From: Arthrobacter saudimassiliensis
Lineage (GTDB): Bacteria > Actinomycetota > Actinomycetes > Actinomycetales > Micrococcaceae
Direction of reading: 5' to 3'
DNA length: 64,000 bases
Assembly (NCBI GenBank): GCA_900016675.1
Contig: LN483070.1
Coordinates: forward strand, 1 to 64,000
In this document: one piece after another, positions 22,761 through 30,899 of the stretch
How the letters are laid out: each line of letters opens with the position of its first letter
Numbering within the stretch: the first letter of the stretch is position 1
The notes under the pieces: generated by a model
Told to the model about the DNA's origin: nothing
The model's input: the letters and a program-made list of their open reading frames with translations, nothing else
The model's database searches: none
Program-made: the position numbers and the translations under genes

Positions 22761-23947
22761 GCATCCACTCCTTGCCGGCGGCCGGTATGCGGGCCGCCCT
22801 CACCGCCGGGGAGCTCTTCCTCGGCGTCCATTTCAGGCAGCCGGACGGTGAAGGTCGACCCCTGCCCCGGCTGGGACCACAGGCTCACCTCGCCGCCGTG
22901 ATTGGCCACCACATGCTTCACGATGCTCAGTCCCAGGCCGGTTCCGCCGGTGTGCCGCGAACGTGCCTCATCGATGCGGTAGAACCGCTCGAACACCCGT
23001 TCCTGCTCTTCCGGGGCGATTCCCGGCCCCTGGTCGGTGACGGTGACCTGCGCCAGCCCGTCCCGGGAGCGCAGGCCCACCCCGACCCGGCTGCCCTCCG
23101 GCGAGTACCGGACGGCGTTGTCGATCAGGTTGCGGAAGGCCGTCGTCAGCATCGGCGCATCGGCGTAGACCTTGCCGGACACGGCGCCGCCCGCCACCAC
23201 GGTGATGCCCTTGAGCTCGGCCGAGAGCCGGTTCGCCTCGATCGCATCCGCGACCAGCCGGTTCACGTCCACCGGTTCCGCGCGGTCCACCACGTCGGCA
23301 CCCTGCAGCCTGGACAGCTGGATAATGTCCTGCACGAGGGCGCTCAGCCGCCGGGACTCGCGCCCCAGCTTTCCGGCGAACCGGCGGACCGCCTCCTCGT
23401 CGCCGGCGGCATCGGCCAACGCCTCGGCCAGCAGGGAGACCGCGCCGACCGGCGTCTTCAGCTCGTGCGAGACGTTGGCCACGAAGTCGTTCCGGACCTC
23501 CTCGGTGCGGACCGCCGCGGTGCGGTCCTCCACCAGGATCAGCACGTACTCCTCGCCCAGCAGCGCCACGCGGACCTGCAGGATGGTGTCGCCGTGGCCC
23601 GGCACCGTGCCGCGGGCCAGCTCCAGGCGGCGTTCCTCGATTACCCCGTCCCGGCGGACCAGCCCGGTCAGCTCCAGCAGGTCGGGGTTGGTCACCGTAT
23701 GCCCGCGCACCAGTCCAAAGGCATACGCGCCGGGGCTGGCGCGGACCACGCCGTCGATGGCGTCCACCACGATGTACCCGCGGCCGACGACGGACAGCAC
23801 CTCGGCCGCGCCCTCCGGGAGCGTCGGTTCCGGCACGTCGGCCAGGTCCCGGCGCCGTCGCTCGCTGGCGATGTAGCCGAGCATGCCAAAAACGCCGACG
23901 GCCAGGCCAAGGATGCCCGCGATCAGGCCCAGCAAGACAGGATTCAC
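22757..23947 (-). CDS. senX3: sensor histidine kinase, SenX3-type
   Basis: A 396-residue kinase with one visible N-terminal membrane segment (about 5-27), a PAS-like region (about 45-145), then the H box (H161 in NVSHELKTPVG), N box (FRNLIDNAVRYSPEGS), DQGPGIAPEEQERVFERFYR and GTGLGLSIVKHV. This is the SenX3 plan, which senses phosphate supply together with PhoU and the Pst transporter. GTG 23947 follows a -10 TAAGCT by 6 bases (leaderless). It diverges from phoU. Confidence 0.92.
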   Translation of the reverse strand: MNPVLLGLIAGILGLAVGVFGMLGYIASERRRRDLADVPEPTLPEGAAEVLSVVGRGYIVVDAIDGVVRASPGAYAFGLVRGHTVTNPDLLELTGLVRRDGVIEERRLELARGTVPGHGDTILQVRVALLGEEYVLILVEDRTAAVRTEEVRNDFVANVSHELKTPVGAVSLLAEALADAAGDEEAVRRFAGKLGRESRRLSALVQDIIQLSRLQGADVVDRAEPVDVNRLVADAIEANRLSAELKGITVVAGGAVSGKVYADAPMLTTAFRNLIDNAVRYSPEGSRVGVGLRSRDGLAQVTVTDQGPGIAPEEQERVFERFYRIDEARSRHTGGTGLGLSIVKHVVANHGGEVSLWSQPGQGSTFTVRLPEMDAEEELPGGEGGPHTGRRQGVDA

Positions 23948-23953
23948 GCTTCC

Positions 23954-23959
23954 AGCTTA
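23954..23959 (-). promoter_or_regulatory. -10 box of senX3, leaderless
   Basis: TAAGCT on the minus strand, 6 bases before GTG 23947. A PHO-box-like repeat lies about 50 bases upstream. Confidence 0.6.
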
Positions 23960-24008
23960 GGCTGCGCCGCCGGGTCCCGGACCGGTGCGCGGTGGCATCG
24001 GACCAAAC

Positions 24009-24052
24009 GTTAAACTAACGTTCATCTTGAGAGACCCCGCGGTTCACCTGCA
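24009..24052 (+). promoter_or_regulatory. PHO-box-like direct repeats
   Basis: Units of 11 bases lie in phase: GTTAAACTAAC (24009), GTTCATCTTGA (24020), a degenerate unit (24031) and GTTCACCTGCA (24042). This resembles the GTTCAYC-type direct repeats bound by PhoP in streptomycetes. It lies between senX3 and phoU and is the likely RegX3 operator for one or both. Confidence 0.65.
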
Positions 24053-24132
24053 GCTGCGATCCTGCCCATAGGCCCGGAACGCGGCCTGCGGCCCGGCCGC
24101 GAGCGGATAGCCCCACCGAAAGGACGCAGCAA

Positions 24133-24795
24133 GTGCGGAAGGTATTTCAGGCCGAACTCCACCAGATCGGCGAGGAGCTGACCCAGATCTCGCAGCTGGT
24201 TGCGGAAGCCATGCAGAAGGCTGTCATGGCGTTCGAGGAGGCTGATACCGAGCTGGCCCAGGAAGTGATCGCCGCCGACGCGAGGATCGACTTCCTGCAG
24301 AACGACCTCGACGAGCGGGCCATCGACGTGCTCGCCCTGCAGGGGCCGGTGGCCAGCGACCTGCGCATGATCGTCGGTTCGCTGCGCATGAGCGCCTCGC
24401 TGGAGCGGATGGGCGACCTCGCCCGGCACATCGCCCAGCTCACCCGGCTGCGCTACCCCGCCAACGTGGTGCCCGACAATCTTGCCGGCACCTTCCGGGA
24501 GATGGCCCGCCTGGACATCCGGATCGCCGAGCTGCTCTCGGAGCTGCTCGACACACGCAACCTGGAACTGAGCAAGGAAATCTACGCGGCGAACACCCGC
24601 ATCAATGAACTGCACGCCGGCGTGTTCAAGGCGGTCGCCTCCGCCGACTGGAATGTCTCGGCGGTCAGCACCGTCGACATCACCCTCGCCAGCCGCTACT
24701 TCGAGCGGTTTGCGGACCACGGCGTCTCGGTGACCCGCAAGGTCAACTACCTCGTGACAGGTGAGTGGCAGGCTACCGCCGAGAGCGGCGCCTAG
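24133..24795 (+). CDS. phoU: phosphate signalling complex protein PhoU
   Basis: A 220-residue protein of two three-helix bundles, each with the metal-binding E/D signature (SLERMGDLARHIAQ near residue 95 and RYFERFADHGVSV near 190). PhoU links the Pst transporter to the SenX3 kinase and represses the regulon when phosphate is plentiful. GTG 24133 is chosen because AAAGGA lies about 8 bases upstream. It diverges from senX3-regX3 across the PHO-box-like repeats. No pst genes are in the window. Confidence 0.95.
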   Translation: MRKVFQAELHQIGEELTQISQLVAEAMQKAVMAFEEADTELAQEVIAADARIDFLQNDLDERAIDVLALQGPVASDLRMIVGSLRMSASLERMGDLARHIAQLTRLRYPANVVPDNLAGTFREMARLDIRIAELLSELLDTRNLELSKEIYAANTRINELHAGVFKAVASADWNVSAVSTVDITLASRYFERFADHGVSVTRKVNYLVTGEWQATAESGA

Positions 24796-24819
24796 CAGCG
24801 CTCCCGGGCAGGCTGCCCG

Positions 24820-24869
24820 GAACGGCGAAGGGGGAGGACACCGGACGGTGTCCTCCCCCTTCGCCGTTC
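24820..24869. terminator. 23-bp perfect hairpin between phoU and gpmA
   Basis: Two 23-base arms (24820-24842 and 24847-24869) are exactly complementary around a 4-base loop. It lies between converging genes and can serve both. Confidence 0.85.
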
Positions 24870-24883
24870 GGCAGGGCCTGATG

Positions 24884-25627
24884 CTACTTGCGGCCCTGGT
24901 TGGCGACCGCCTGGATGGACGCGGCGGCGGCCTCGGGATCGAGGTAGGTGCCGCCGGCCTTGACCGGCACCAGGTTCTCGTCCAGTTCGTACACCAGCGG
25001 GATTCCGGTGGGGATGTTCAGCGCGGCGATGTCGGTGTCGCTGATGCCGTCCAGGTGCTTGACCAGGGCGCGCAGCGAGTTGCCGTGCGCTGCGATCAGC
25101 ACCGTCTTGCCGGCACGGATGTCCTGCGTGATCTCGTTCTCCCAGTACGGCAGGAAACGCTCGAGCACGTCCTTGAGGCACTCGGTGCGCGGCACCTCGT
25201 CCAGGTCCGCGTAGCGCGGATCGTGGGCCTGGGAGAAGTCGCTGTCGTCCGGCAGCGGCGGCGGCGGGGTGTCGTAGGAGCGGCGCCACTCCATGAACTG
25301 CTCTTCGCCGTACTCGGCCAGGGTCTGGGCCTTGTCCTTGCCCTGAAGCGCGCCGTAGTGGCGCTCGTTGAGCCGCCAGCTGCGCTTGACGTCGATCCAG
25401 ATCCGGTCCGCCGCGCCCAGCGCCAGGTTGGCGGTGTTGATGGCGCGCTTGAGCCGCGAGGTGTGGACGACGTCCGGCAGCAGATCCGCCTCCACCAGCA
25501 GCTCGCCGCCGCGGAGGGCCTCGGCCCGGCCCAGGTCCGTCAGATCCACGTCCACCCAGCCGGTGAACAGGTTCTTTTCATTCCACTCGCTCTGGCCGTG
25601 GCGCAGAAGGATCAGTTTGTAGGTCAT
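24884..25627 (-). CDS. gpmA: 2,3-bisphosphoglycerate-dependent phosphoglycerate mutase
   Basis: A 247-residue glycolytic mutase interconverting 3- and 2-phosphoglycerate. The phospho-histidine is H10 in [24 protein letters not shown] and [14 protein letters not shown] supply the other active-site residues. The start is ATG 25627, preceded at 6 bases by TACGAT, so it is probably leaderless. A neighbour of senX3-regX3, as gpm1 is in mycobacteria. Confidence 0.96.
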   Translation of the reverse strand: MTYKLILLRHGQSEWNEKNLFTGWVDVDLTDLGRAEALRGGELLVEADLLPDVVHTSRLKRAINTANLALGAADRIWIDVKRSWRLNERHYGALQGKDKAQTLAEYGEEQFMEWRRSYDTPPPPLPDDSDFSQAHDPRYADLDEVPRTECLKDVLERFLPYWENEITQDIRAGKTVLIAAHGNSLRALVKHLDGISDTDIAALNIPTGIPLVYELDENLVPVKAGGTYLDPEAAAASIQAVANQGRK

Positions 25628-25633
25628 ATCAGC

Positions 25634-25639
25634 ATCGTA
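25634..25639 (-). promoter_or_regulatory. -10 box of gpmA, leaderless
   Basis: TACGAT on the minus strand, 6 bases before ATG 25627. Confidence 0.55.
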
Positions 25640-25712
25640 ACTGAGCCCACATGGCCGCCGGGAGGCGGATCCGTAACCTTGGCCCGTGAACGGAGCACTC
25701 CCGGAACGCCAC

Positions 25713-25718
25713 TAAAAT
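25713..25718 (+). promoter_or_regulatory. -10 box of methyltransferase gene, leaderless
   Basis: TAAAAT on the plus strand, 6 bases before GTG 25725. It is the most AT-rich of the leaderless -10 boxes in the window. Confidence 0.65.
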
Positions 25719-25724
25719 TGATCC

Positions 25725-26516
25725 GTGCCAAAACCGCCCAGACCCGTCGGAAGCCTCACCAGGGGGACCACCAACCCCAACCGGCTGCGACGGGTGGACC
25801 GCTGGCTGGCCGGCCCGCACGGGTGGCGGCTGCGCCGCGCGGCAGACCCGCTGATCGTGGACCTGGGCTACGGGGCCTCCCCCGCCACCGCCGTCGAACT
25901 GCATGCCCGGCTGGGCGCCGTCCGCGCGGACGTGGACGTGGTGGGGATCGAGATCGATCCGGAACGGGTGCGGACCGCCAAGCCGTTGGAGCGCGCGGGG
26001 CTGAGCTTCCGCCAGGGCGGTTTCGAGCTGCCGCTGGACGGCCGGCGGCCGGTGATGGTGCGGGCCTTCAACGTGCTGCGCCAATACGACGAAAGCGAGT
26101 ACGCCGCGCACTGGGACCTGGTGCGGTCCCGCCTCGCGCCGGGCGGCATCTTCGTGGACGGCACCTGCGACGAGATCGGCCGGCGGGCCACCTGGGCCGA
26201 GATCGGCCCGGACGGGCCCCTGTCGCTGAGCATCTCGCTGCGGTTCTCCGCGTTCGAACGCCCGTCCGACGTCGCCGAACGGCTCCCGAAGGCGTTGATC
26301 CACCGCAACGTGCCCGGCGAGCGGGTGCATGCGTTCCTGCAGGCCATGGACCAGGCCTGGCTGGCCAGCGCGCCGCTCGCCGCGTATGGGAGCCGGCAGC
26401 GGTGGCTGGGCATGTGCCGTGCCCTGCACGCGCAGGGCTGGCCGCTGCTGACGGGGCCCGCCCGCTGGCGGCTGGGCGAGATCACCGTGGCGTGGAGCGC
26501 CGTCGCACCGCGCTGA
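25725..26516 (+). CDS. class I SAM-dependent methyltransferase
   Basis: A 263-residue protein. The SAM-binding glycine loop is LIVDLGYGASPATAVEL (about 43-59), with an acidic motif II (VVGIEIDPERV) and a following RQGGFELPL strand, so the Rossmann fold is clear. The C-terminal third (RFSAFERPSDVAERLPKALIHRNVPGERVH) is specific to this group. The substrate is unknown. It starts at GTG 25725 without a ribosome site, directly behind a -10 box, and diverges from gpmA. Confidence 0.82.
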   Translation: MPKPPRPVGSLTRGTTNPNRLRRVDRWLAGPHGWRLRRAADPLIVDLGYGASPATAVELHARLGAVRADVDVVGIEIDPERVRTAKPLERAGLSFRQGGFELPLDGRRPVMVRAFNVLRQYDESEYAAHWDLVRSRLAPGGIFVDGTCDEIGRRATWAEIGPDGPLSLSISLRFSAFERPSDVAERLPKALIHRNVPGERVHAFLQAMDQAWLASAPLAAYGSRQRWLGMCRALHAQGWPLLTGPARWRLGEITVAWSAVAPR

Positions 26517-26557
26517 TTTCAGCGGCGGCCCCGGTCAGCGGGCCGTCGGGCCCGGTG

Positions 26558-26878
26558 TTACCAGGGGCCGTACGGCCCGGAACCCCGGCGCGGCTCGTTC
26601 AGGGCGGGGCGGACGTCCGCGAGGTAGACGCAGGCCGCGATCACGGCGGCCAGCTGGAACAGGAGCAGCCCGACGCCTCCGCTCAGTGCGCCCAGCACGC
26701 CGACCGCCGCGGCGCCGGCCGTCAGCGCGGTCCAGAAGGTCTTGGTGCGCTTGAAGGCGCGCTCGAAGTCGGACGGCCGGCGGCGGACGCAGTCAATGAA
26801 CGCCCAGAGCTCGATGCCCAGGGCCACGAAGGCCAGCGCTCGGTACAGCAGGCCCTGGAAGATGAGAACGAGTTCCAC
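26558..26878 (-). CDS. DUF2516 family membrane protein
   Basis: A 106-residue protein with an N-terminal hydrophobic helix, a conserved FIDCVRRRPSDFERAFKRTKTFW segment in the middle and two further hydrophobic helices, as in the DUF2516 family of actinobacteria (function unknown). GTG 26878 (VELVLIFQGLL) is chosen over a start 33 bases upstream because that one lies inside the preceding gene and a -10 TAGGCT sits 7 bases before 26878. Confidence 0.8.
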   Translation of the reverse strand: MELVLIFQGLLYRALAFVALGIELWAFIDCVRRRPSDFERAFKRTKTFWTALTAGAAAVGVLGALSGGVGLLLFQLAAVIAACVYLADVRPALNEPRRGSGPYGPW

Positions 26879-26885
26879 AGGGATC

Positions 26886-26891
26886 AGCCTA
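26886..26891 (-). promoter_or_regulatory. -10 box of DUF2516 gene, leaderless
   Basis: TAGGCT on the minus strand, 7 bases before GTG 26878. Its TAG is also the stop codon of the upstream gene. Confidence 0.55.
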
Positions 26892-28037
26892 CCGTGCCAG
26901 CGCCTGCTCAAGGTCGGCCCAGAGATCCTCCACGTGCTCGATGCCCACGGAGAGGCGCAGCAGGTTCTCCGGAACCGTTTTCGGCTCTCCCGGCTGGCGG
27001 CGGCGGCGTTCGATGAGCGATTCCACGCCGCCCAGCGACGTCGCCGGCACCCACAGCGAGACGGCCTCCGTGACCTTCTCCGCCGCGGCGGCGCCGGCGG
27101 CGACCTCGATGCAGACGATGGCGCCGAACCCGTCCATCTGCGCCGCGGCCCGGTCGTGCCCGGGGTCCTCCGGCAGGCCCGGATACCGCACCGCAGCCAC
27201 GGCGGGGTGTGCGGCCAGCCGGCGGGCCAGCTCGCCGGCGTTCTCCTGCGAGCGCTGCATGCGCAGTGCCAGCGTCCGCAGGCCCCGCAGCGCCAGCCAC
27301 ACCTCGAAGGGGCCGGCGACGGCGCCGTGCAGGGTGCGGTGGGCGGCCAGCCGGGCCCGCAGCGCCTCGTCCGAGGTGACGGCGGCCCCCAGCACGACGT
27401 CGGAATGCCCGGACAGGTACTTGGTCACGGAGTGGACGACGACGTCGGCGCCCAGCTCCAGCGGGCGGGTCACCAGCGGGGTGGCGAAGGTGTTGTCCGC
27501 GACCACCAGCGCTCCGGCGGCATGCGCGGCGTCGGCGAGAACACGGATCTCCGCCACCTCGAGCATGGGGTTGGTGGGACTCTCGATCCAGAGCAGGTCC
27601 GCGCCTTCGAGCGCCGCCACGGCGGCGGGGGTGTCGGCGATGTCGACCGTACGCAGCGTGAAGCGGCCGGCTTCGGCCTGTTCGGCGGCCAGCGCCAGCG
27701 ACCCGGCGTAGCTGTGCCGGGGCATGACCAGCACCCCGCCGGCGGGCACGAGGGACAGCGCGGCGGCGATCGCGGCCAGGCCGGAGGAAAAGACGAGCGC
27801 GGGCTCCTGCGCGGATTCCAGCCGGGCCAGGGCCTCCTCGAAGGGATCCCAGGTGGGGTTGGAGTAGCGGCCGTAGACCCGGTCCGCGGGGTCGGCGGGC
27901 CCGGTGCCGCGGTAGGTGGAGGTCAGCACGATCGGCGGATTCACCGCCGCGTCCTGTCCGGCGGCCGGCCGGCCCGCCGCGACCACCACCGTCTCCGGAG
28001 ACAGGACGCCGTGCGGGAATGTGGTCTCGGTGCTCAT
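26889..28037 (-). CDS. cystathionine gamma-synthase-like PLP enzyme
   Basis: A 382-residue member of the Cys/Met-metabolism PLP family. Visible are NPPIVLTSTYRGTG, the tyrosine/arginine pair in YGRYSNPTWDPFE, LWIESPTNPMLEV, VVADNTFATPLV and the PLP lysine in HSVTKYLSGHSDVVLG. The family includes cystathionine gamma-synthases, gamma-lyases and related enzymes; sequence alone does not separate these. ATG 28037 is chosen because the family N-terminus starts here and TACGCT precedes it by 6 bases; the open frame extends a further 900 bases upstream without homology. Confidence 0.88.
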   Translation of the reverse strand: MSTETTFPHGVLSPETVVVAAGRPAAGQDAAVNPPIVLTSTYRGTGPADPADRVYGRYSNPTWDPFEEALARLESAQEPALVFSSGLAAIAAALSLVPAGGVLVMPRHSYAGSLALAAEQAEAGRFTLRTVDIADTPAAVAALEGADLLWIESPTNPMLEVAEIRVLADAAHAAGALVVADNTFATPLVTRPLELGADVVVHSVTKYLSGHSDVVLGAAVTSDEALRARLAAHRTLHGAVAGPFEVWLALRGLRTLALRMQRSQENAGELARRLAAHPAVAAVRYPGLPEDPGHDRAAAQMDGFGAIVCIEVAAGAAAAEKVTEAVSLWVPATSLGGVESLIERRRRQPGEPKTVPENLLRLSVGIEHVEDLWADLEQALAR

Positions 28038-28043
28038 GGGCCC

Positions 28044-28049
28044 AGCGTA
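28044..28049 (-). promoter_or_regulatory. -10 box of cystathionine gamma-synthase-like gene, leaderless
   Basis: TACGCT on the minus strand, 6 bases before ATG 28037. Confidence 0.5.
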
Positions 28050-28138
28050 TCGGCCGGCGGGGCCCGCGTCCCGCCGCCGGTGCCGGCGGAGCGAAGCAAT
28101 GCGGCGTGTTACGCGCTGCCCGGCGCGGGAGGGATCCG

Positions 28139-28900
28139 CTAGACGAAGCTGCCGCCCGGGGTCGGATCGGGGTCCCGCGGGCGGGTCAGCGCGACGATGG
28201 CCAGCACCAGGGCGAGCAGAGCTGCGAAGGCCATGGACGCGCCGTCGAACCATCGGTCTGCCAGGTAGCCGAGGCCCCCGCCGGCGCAGAAGCCAAGCAG
28301 GACGAGGAAGAACACGCCGGACCAGAACAGGTTCGGCTCCCCGTTGATGCCCTTTTTGGACAGGGCCGACTGCATGAGGAAGTTGAAGGCCATCTGCACC
28401 ACGAAGGTCACGGCGACGGCCCCGTAGAGCATCCCGTGGTTCTTGTGGAACGCGTTGCCCACACCGCCGGCCACGAAGCTGACGGCGAAGGCGATCCAGC
28501 GCGGATCCGTGTCCGTCAGGGCCGCCAGGAGGGTCAGGAGAACGAGCAGGCCGAAGATCGCAAACAGCATGGCCGGGGTGAAGGACCGGCCGCTGCGCAG
28601 GAAAGCGGTCATCAGGATCCCGGACAGCGCCGACCCGACGCCAAAGCAGACCACCGACACGATCGCCGGCGTGAACCGTTCCCAGTCTCCGTCCACCAGG
28701 TAATAGCCACTGGAGACCACGTTCCCCGACTGGACCGTGGCAAAGGTGCCGGCGTGCCCGAAGGTCCACGCGTTGAGCAGGCCGGCGAGGAAGGCCAGCA
28801 GGAAGCCGATGAACGGTTCCTCCATCAGCGGGAAACGGATGACTTCCGGGTGCTTGCGGACGTACTGCACATCCGAGGGCTGGTGCGGGGCGGCACTCAT
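28139..28900 (-). CDS. DUF1275 (YoaK-like) membrane protein
   Basis: A 253-residue integral membrane protein with about six hydrophobic helices. The family signature near the N-terminus is visible (LAFLAGLLNAWTFGHAGTFATVQSGN), as are VSFVAGGVGNAFHKN and a helical C-terminus. The function is unknown. AAAGGAG lies 7 bases before ATG 28900, which sets the start; a longer frame upstream is not supported. Confidence 0.85.
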   Translation of the reverse strand: MSAAPHQPSDVQYVRKHPEVIRFPLMEEPFIGFLLAFLAGLLNAWTFGHAGTFATVQSGNVVSSGYYLVDGDWERFTPAIVSVVCFGVGSALSGILMTAFLRSGRSFTPAMLFAIFGLLVLLTLLAALTDTDPRWIAFAVSFVAGGVGNAFHKNHGMLYGAVAVTFVVQMAFNFLMQSALSKKGINGEPNLFWSGVFFLVLLGFCAGGGLGYLADRWFDGASMAFAALLALVLAIVALTRPRDPDPTPGGSFV

Positions 28901-29060
28901 GGGCGGGCTCCTTTCCGGGTGGGGCCGGGAGGCGTTGGGGCGGCCTGCCCATCCAACGCTAGGGGCCGGGCAGCCGGCCTGTATATCGGTCGCGTCTCGC
29001 GACGCGGCCGGCGCGCCCACACGGCCGAGGCGGCCCCAGCCCGCTGTCAGGGGAACTGGG

Positions 29061-29066
29061 TAGGCT
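29061..29066 (+). promoter_or_regulatory. -10 box of tmk, leaderless
   Basis: TAGGCT on the plus strand, 6 bases before GTG 29073. Confidence 0.62.
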
Positions 29067-29072
29067 AGGCGG

Positions 29073-29717
29073 GTGAGCACTTCCAGACCTTCCGCCCGCG
29101 GACTCTTCATTGCCTTCGAAGGCGGCGACGGCGCCGGGAAGTCCACGCAGGCCGGCCTGCTTGCCGCCGCGCTGCAGGCGCAGGACCGCGTCGTTCTGCG
29201 CACCCGCGAGCCGGGCGGCACCCCGATCGGCGAGAAACTCCGTTCGCTCGTGCTGGAGCACGGCCAGGGCGACATCGACGCGCGCACCGAGGCGCTGCTG
29301 TTCGCCGCGTCGCGGGCCGCCCACGTCCAGCAGGTGATCGCCCCCGCCCTGGCGCGCGGAGAGGTGGTGATCTGCGACCGGTTCATTGACAGCTCGGTGG
29401 CCTACCAGGGCGCCGGACGCAGCCTCGGCACCGACGTCGTCCGCCGGCTCAACGAGTGGGGCACCGACGGGCTGCTGCCGGACCTGACCATCCTGCTCGA
29501 CGTTGATCCCCGCACCGGCCGCACGCGGCGCACCTCCGGCCAGGCTGCCGAGGACCGCCTGGAGTCCGAGCCCGACGAGTTCCACCGCAGTATCCGGCAG
29601 GCCTTCCTGGAGCTGGCCGGGCGCGAGCCCGCCCGGTACCTGGTGCTCGATGCCGCCCTGCCGCAGCAGGACCTGGCCCGGCGGATCGCGGCCCGGGTCG
29701 CGGAGCTGCCGGCATGA
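29073..29717 (+). CDS. tmk: thymidylate kinase
   Basis: A 214-residue kinase that phosphorylates dTMP to dTDP. P-loop FEGGDGAGKSTQ (about 14-25), DR motif ICDRFIDSSVAYQG and an arginine-bearing LID region (TRRTSGQAAEDRLESE) are present. The start is GTG 29073, leaderless by position. It overlaps holB by 4 bases (ATGA), a common pairing of dTTP supply and clamp-loader subunit. Confidence 0.95.
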   Translation: MSTSRPSARGLFIAFEGGDGAGKSTQAGLLAAALQAQDRVVLRTREPGGTPIGEKLRSLVLEHGQGDIDARTEALLFAASRAAHVQQVIAPALARGEVVICDRFIDSSVAYQGAGRSLGTDVVRRLNEWGTDGLLPDLTILLDVDPRTGRTRRTSGQAAEDRLESEPDEFHRSIRQAFLELAGREPARYLVLDAALPQQDLARRIAARVAELPA

Positions 29718-30859
29718 GCGTCTGGGACGATCTGCAGGGCCAGGCCCCGGTGGTCGAGCAGCTGCGTCGGGCGGCGGCGCAGGAGCGGCCGAACCATGCC
29801 TGGCTGTTCACTGGCCCGCCCGGCTCGGGGCGCTCCAACGCGGCGCGCGCCTTTGCCGCCGCCCTGCTGTGTGAGCAGCAGGACCCCGCCGCCCGGGGCT
29901 GCGGCAGCTGCCGCGCCTGCCGGACGGCGCTGGCCGGCTCACACGCCGACGTCACCTCCGTGACCACCGAGAAGGTGACCATCAGCATCGACGAGGCCCG
30001 CGACCTGGTGCGGCGGGCCCAGGACCGCCCGTCCACGGGGCGCTGGCGGGTCATCATCGTCGAGGATGCCGACCGCATGCAGGAGCGCAGCACCAACGTG
30101 CTGCTCAAGGCCATCGAGGAACCGCCTCCCCGAACCGTCTGGCTGCTGTGCGCGCCCAGCCCCGGCGACGTGCTGGTGACCATCCGGTCCCGCTGCCGGG
30201 CCGTGGGCCTGCGCCTGCCCCCGGCGGACGACGTCGCCGATCTGCTGGTGCGCCGTGACGGCATCGATCCGGAACTCGCGCGGCAGGCGGCCCGCGCCGC
30301 CCAGTCCCACATCGGCATCGCCAAACGGCTGGCCACGGACAGCGGGGCCCGCGAGCGCCGCGACCGGATTGTCCGGCTGCCGCTGTCGCTGCGCAGCGTC
30401 CCCGGGGCCATGAAGGCCGCCGCGGACCTGGTGGCGCTGGCGGAGGCGGAGGCGCAGGCCTCCTTCGAGGAGCGCGACGCCGCCGAACGCGACGCGCTCC
30501 TGTCCTCCCTCGGCGTCGAGCCCGGCGGGACGGTCCCGGCGGCGCTGCGCAGCCAGGTCAAGCGCCTTGAGGAGGACCAGGCGAGGCGGGCCAAGCGGTC
30601 GAAGAACGACTACTTTGACCGGGCCCTCACCGACCTGCTGTCCTTCTACCGCGACGTGCTGCTGCTCCAGCTCGACGCCGGCGGCACCGACCTGGTCAAC
30701 GCCGGTCTGCGAGCCGAACTGGAGGAGTTCGCCGGCAAGGGCTCGCCCGAGCAGACGCTCGCCCGCATGGAGGAGATCAACGCCGTCCGGCGCCGCCTGG
30801 TCACCACCAACGTCCAACCGCTGCTGGCCATCGAGGCCATGGCGCTGAGCCTGCTCTGA
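29714..30859 (+). CDS. holB: DNA polymerase III subunit delta'
   Basis: A 381-residue clamp-loader subunit. The Walker A region is GPPGSGRSNAARAF, in which the usual lysine is replaced by arginine, as expected for the non-ATPase delta' subunit. The zinc-binding cysteines (CEQQ...CGSCRAC) and VIIVEDADRMQERSTNVLLK follow, then the SRC motif in IRSRCR. It lies directly after tmk. Confidence 0.93.
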   Translation: MSVWDDLQGQAPVVEQLRRAAAQERPNHAWLFTGPPGSGRSNAARAFAAALLCEQQDPAARGCGSCRACRTALAGSHADVTSVTTEKVTISIDEARDLVRRAQDRPSTGRWRVIIVEDADRMQERSTNVLLKAIEEPPPRTVWLLCAPSPGDVLVTIRSRCRAVGLRLPPADDVADLLVRRDGIDPELARQAARAAQSHIGIAKRLATDSGARERRDRIVRLPLSLRSVPGAMKAAADLVALAEAEAQASFEERDAAERDALLSSLGVEPGGTVPAALRSQVKRLEEDQARRAKRSKNDYFDRALTDLLSFYRDVLLLQLDAGGTDLVNAGLRAELEEFAGKGSPEQTLARMEEINAVRRRLVTTNVQPLLAIEAMALSLL

Positions 30860-30899
30860 CAGGCATCCAGACCCGACCCGACCGCCGGAGGAACCGCGC

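Noticed and set aside
28038-28952. N-terminal extension of the cystathionine gamma-synthase-like gene
   Set aside because: It runs antiparallel in frame through the DUF1275 gene and has no domain; the known family start is at 28037.
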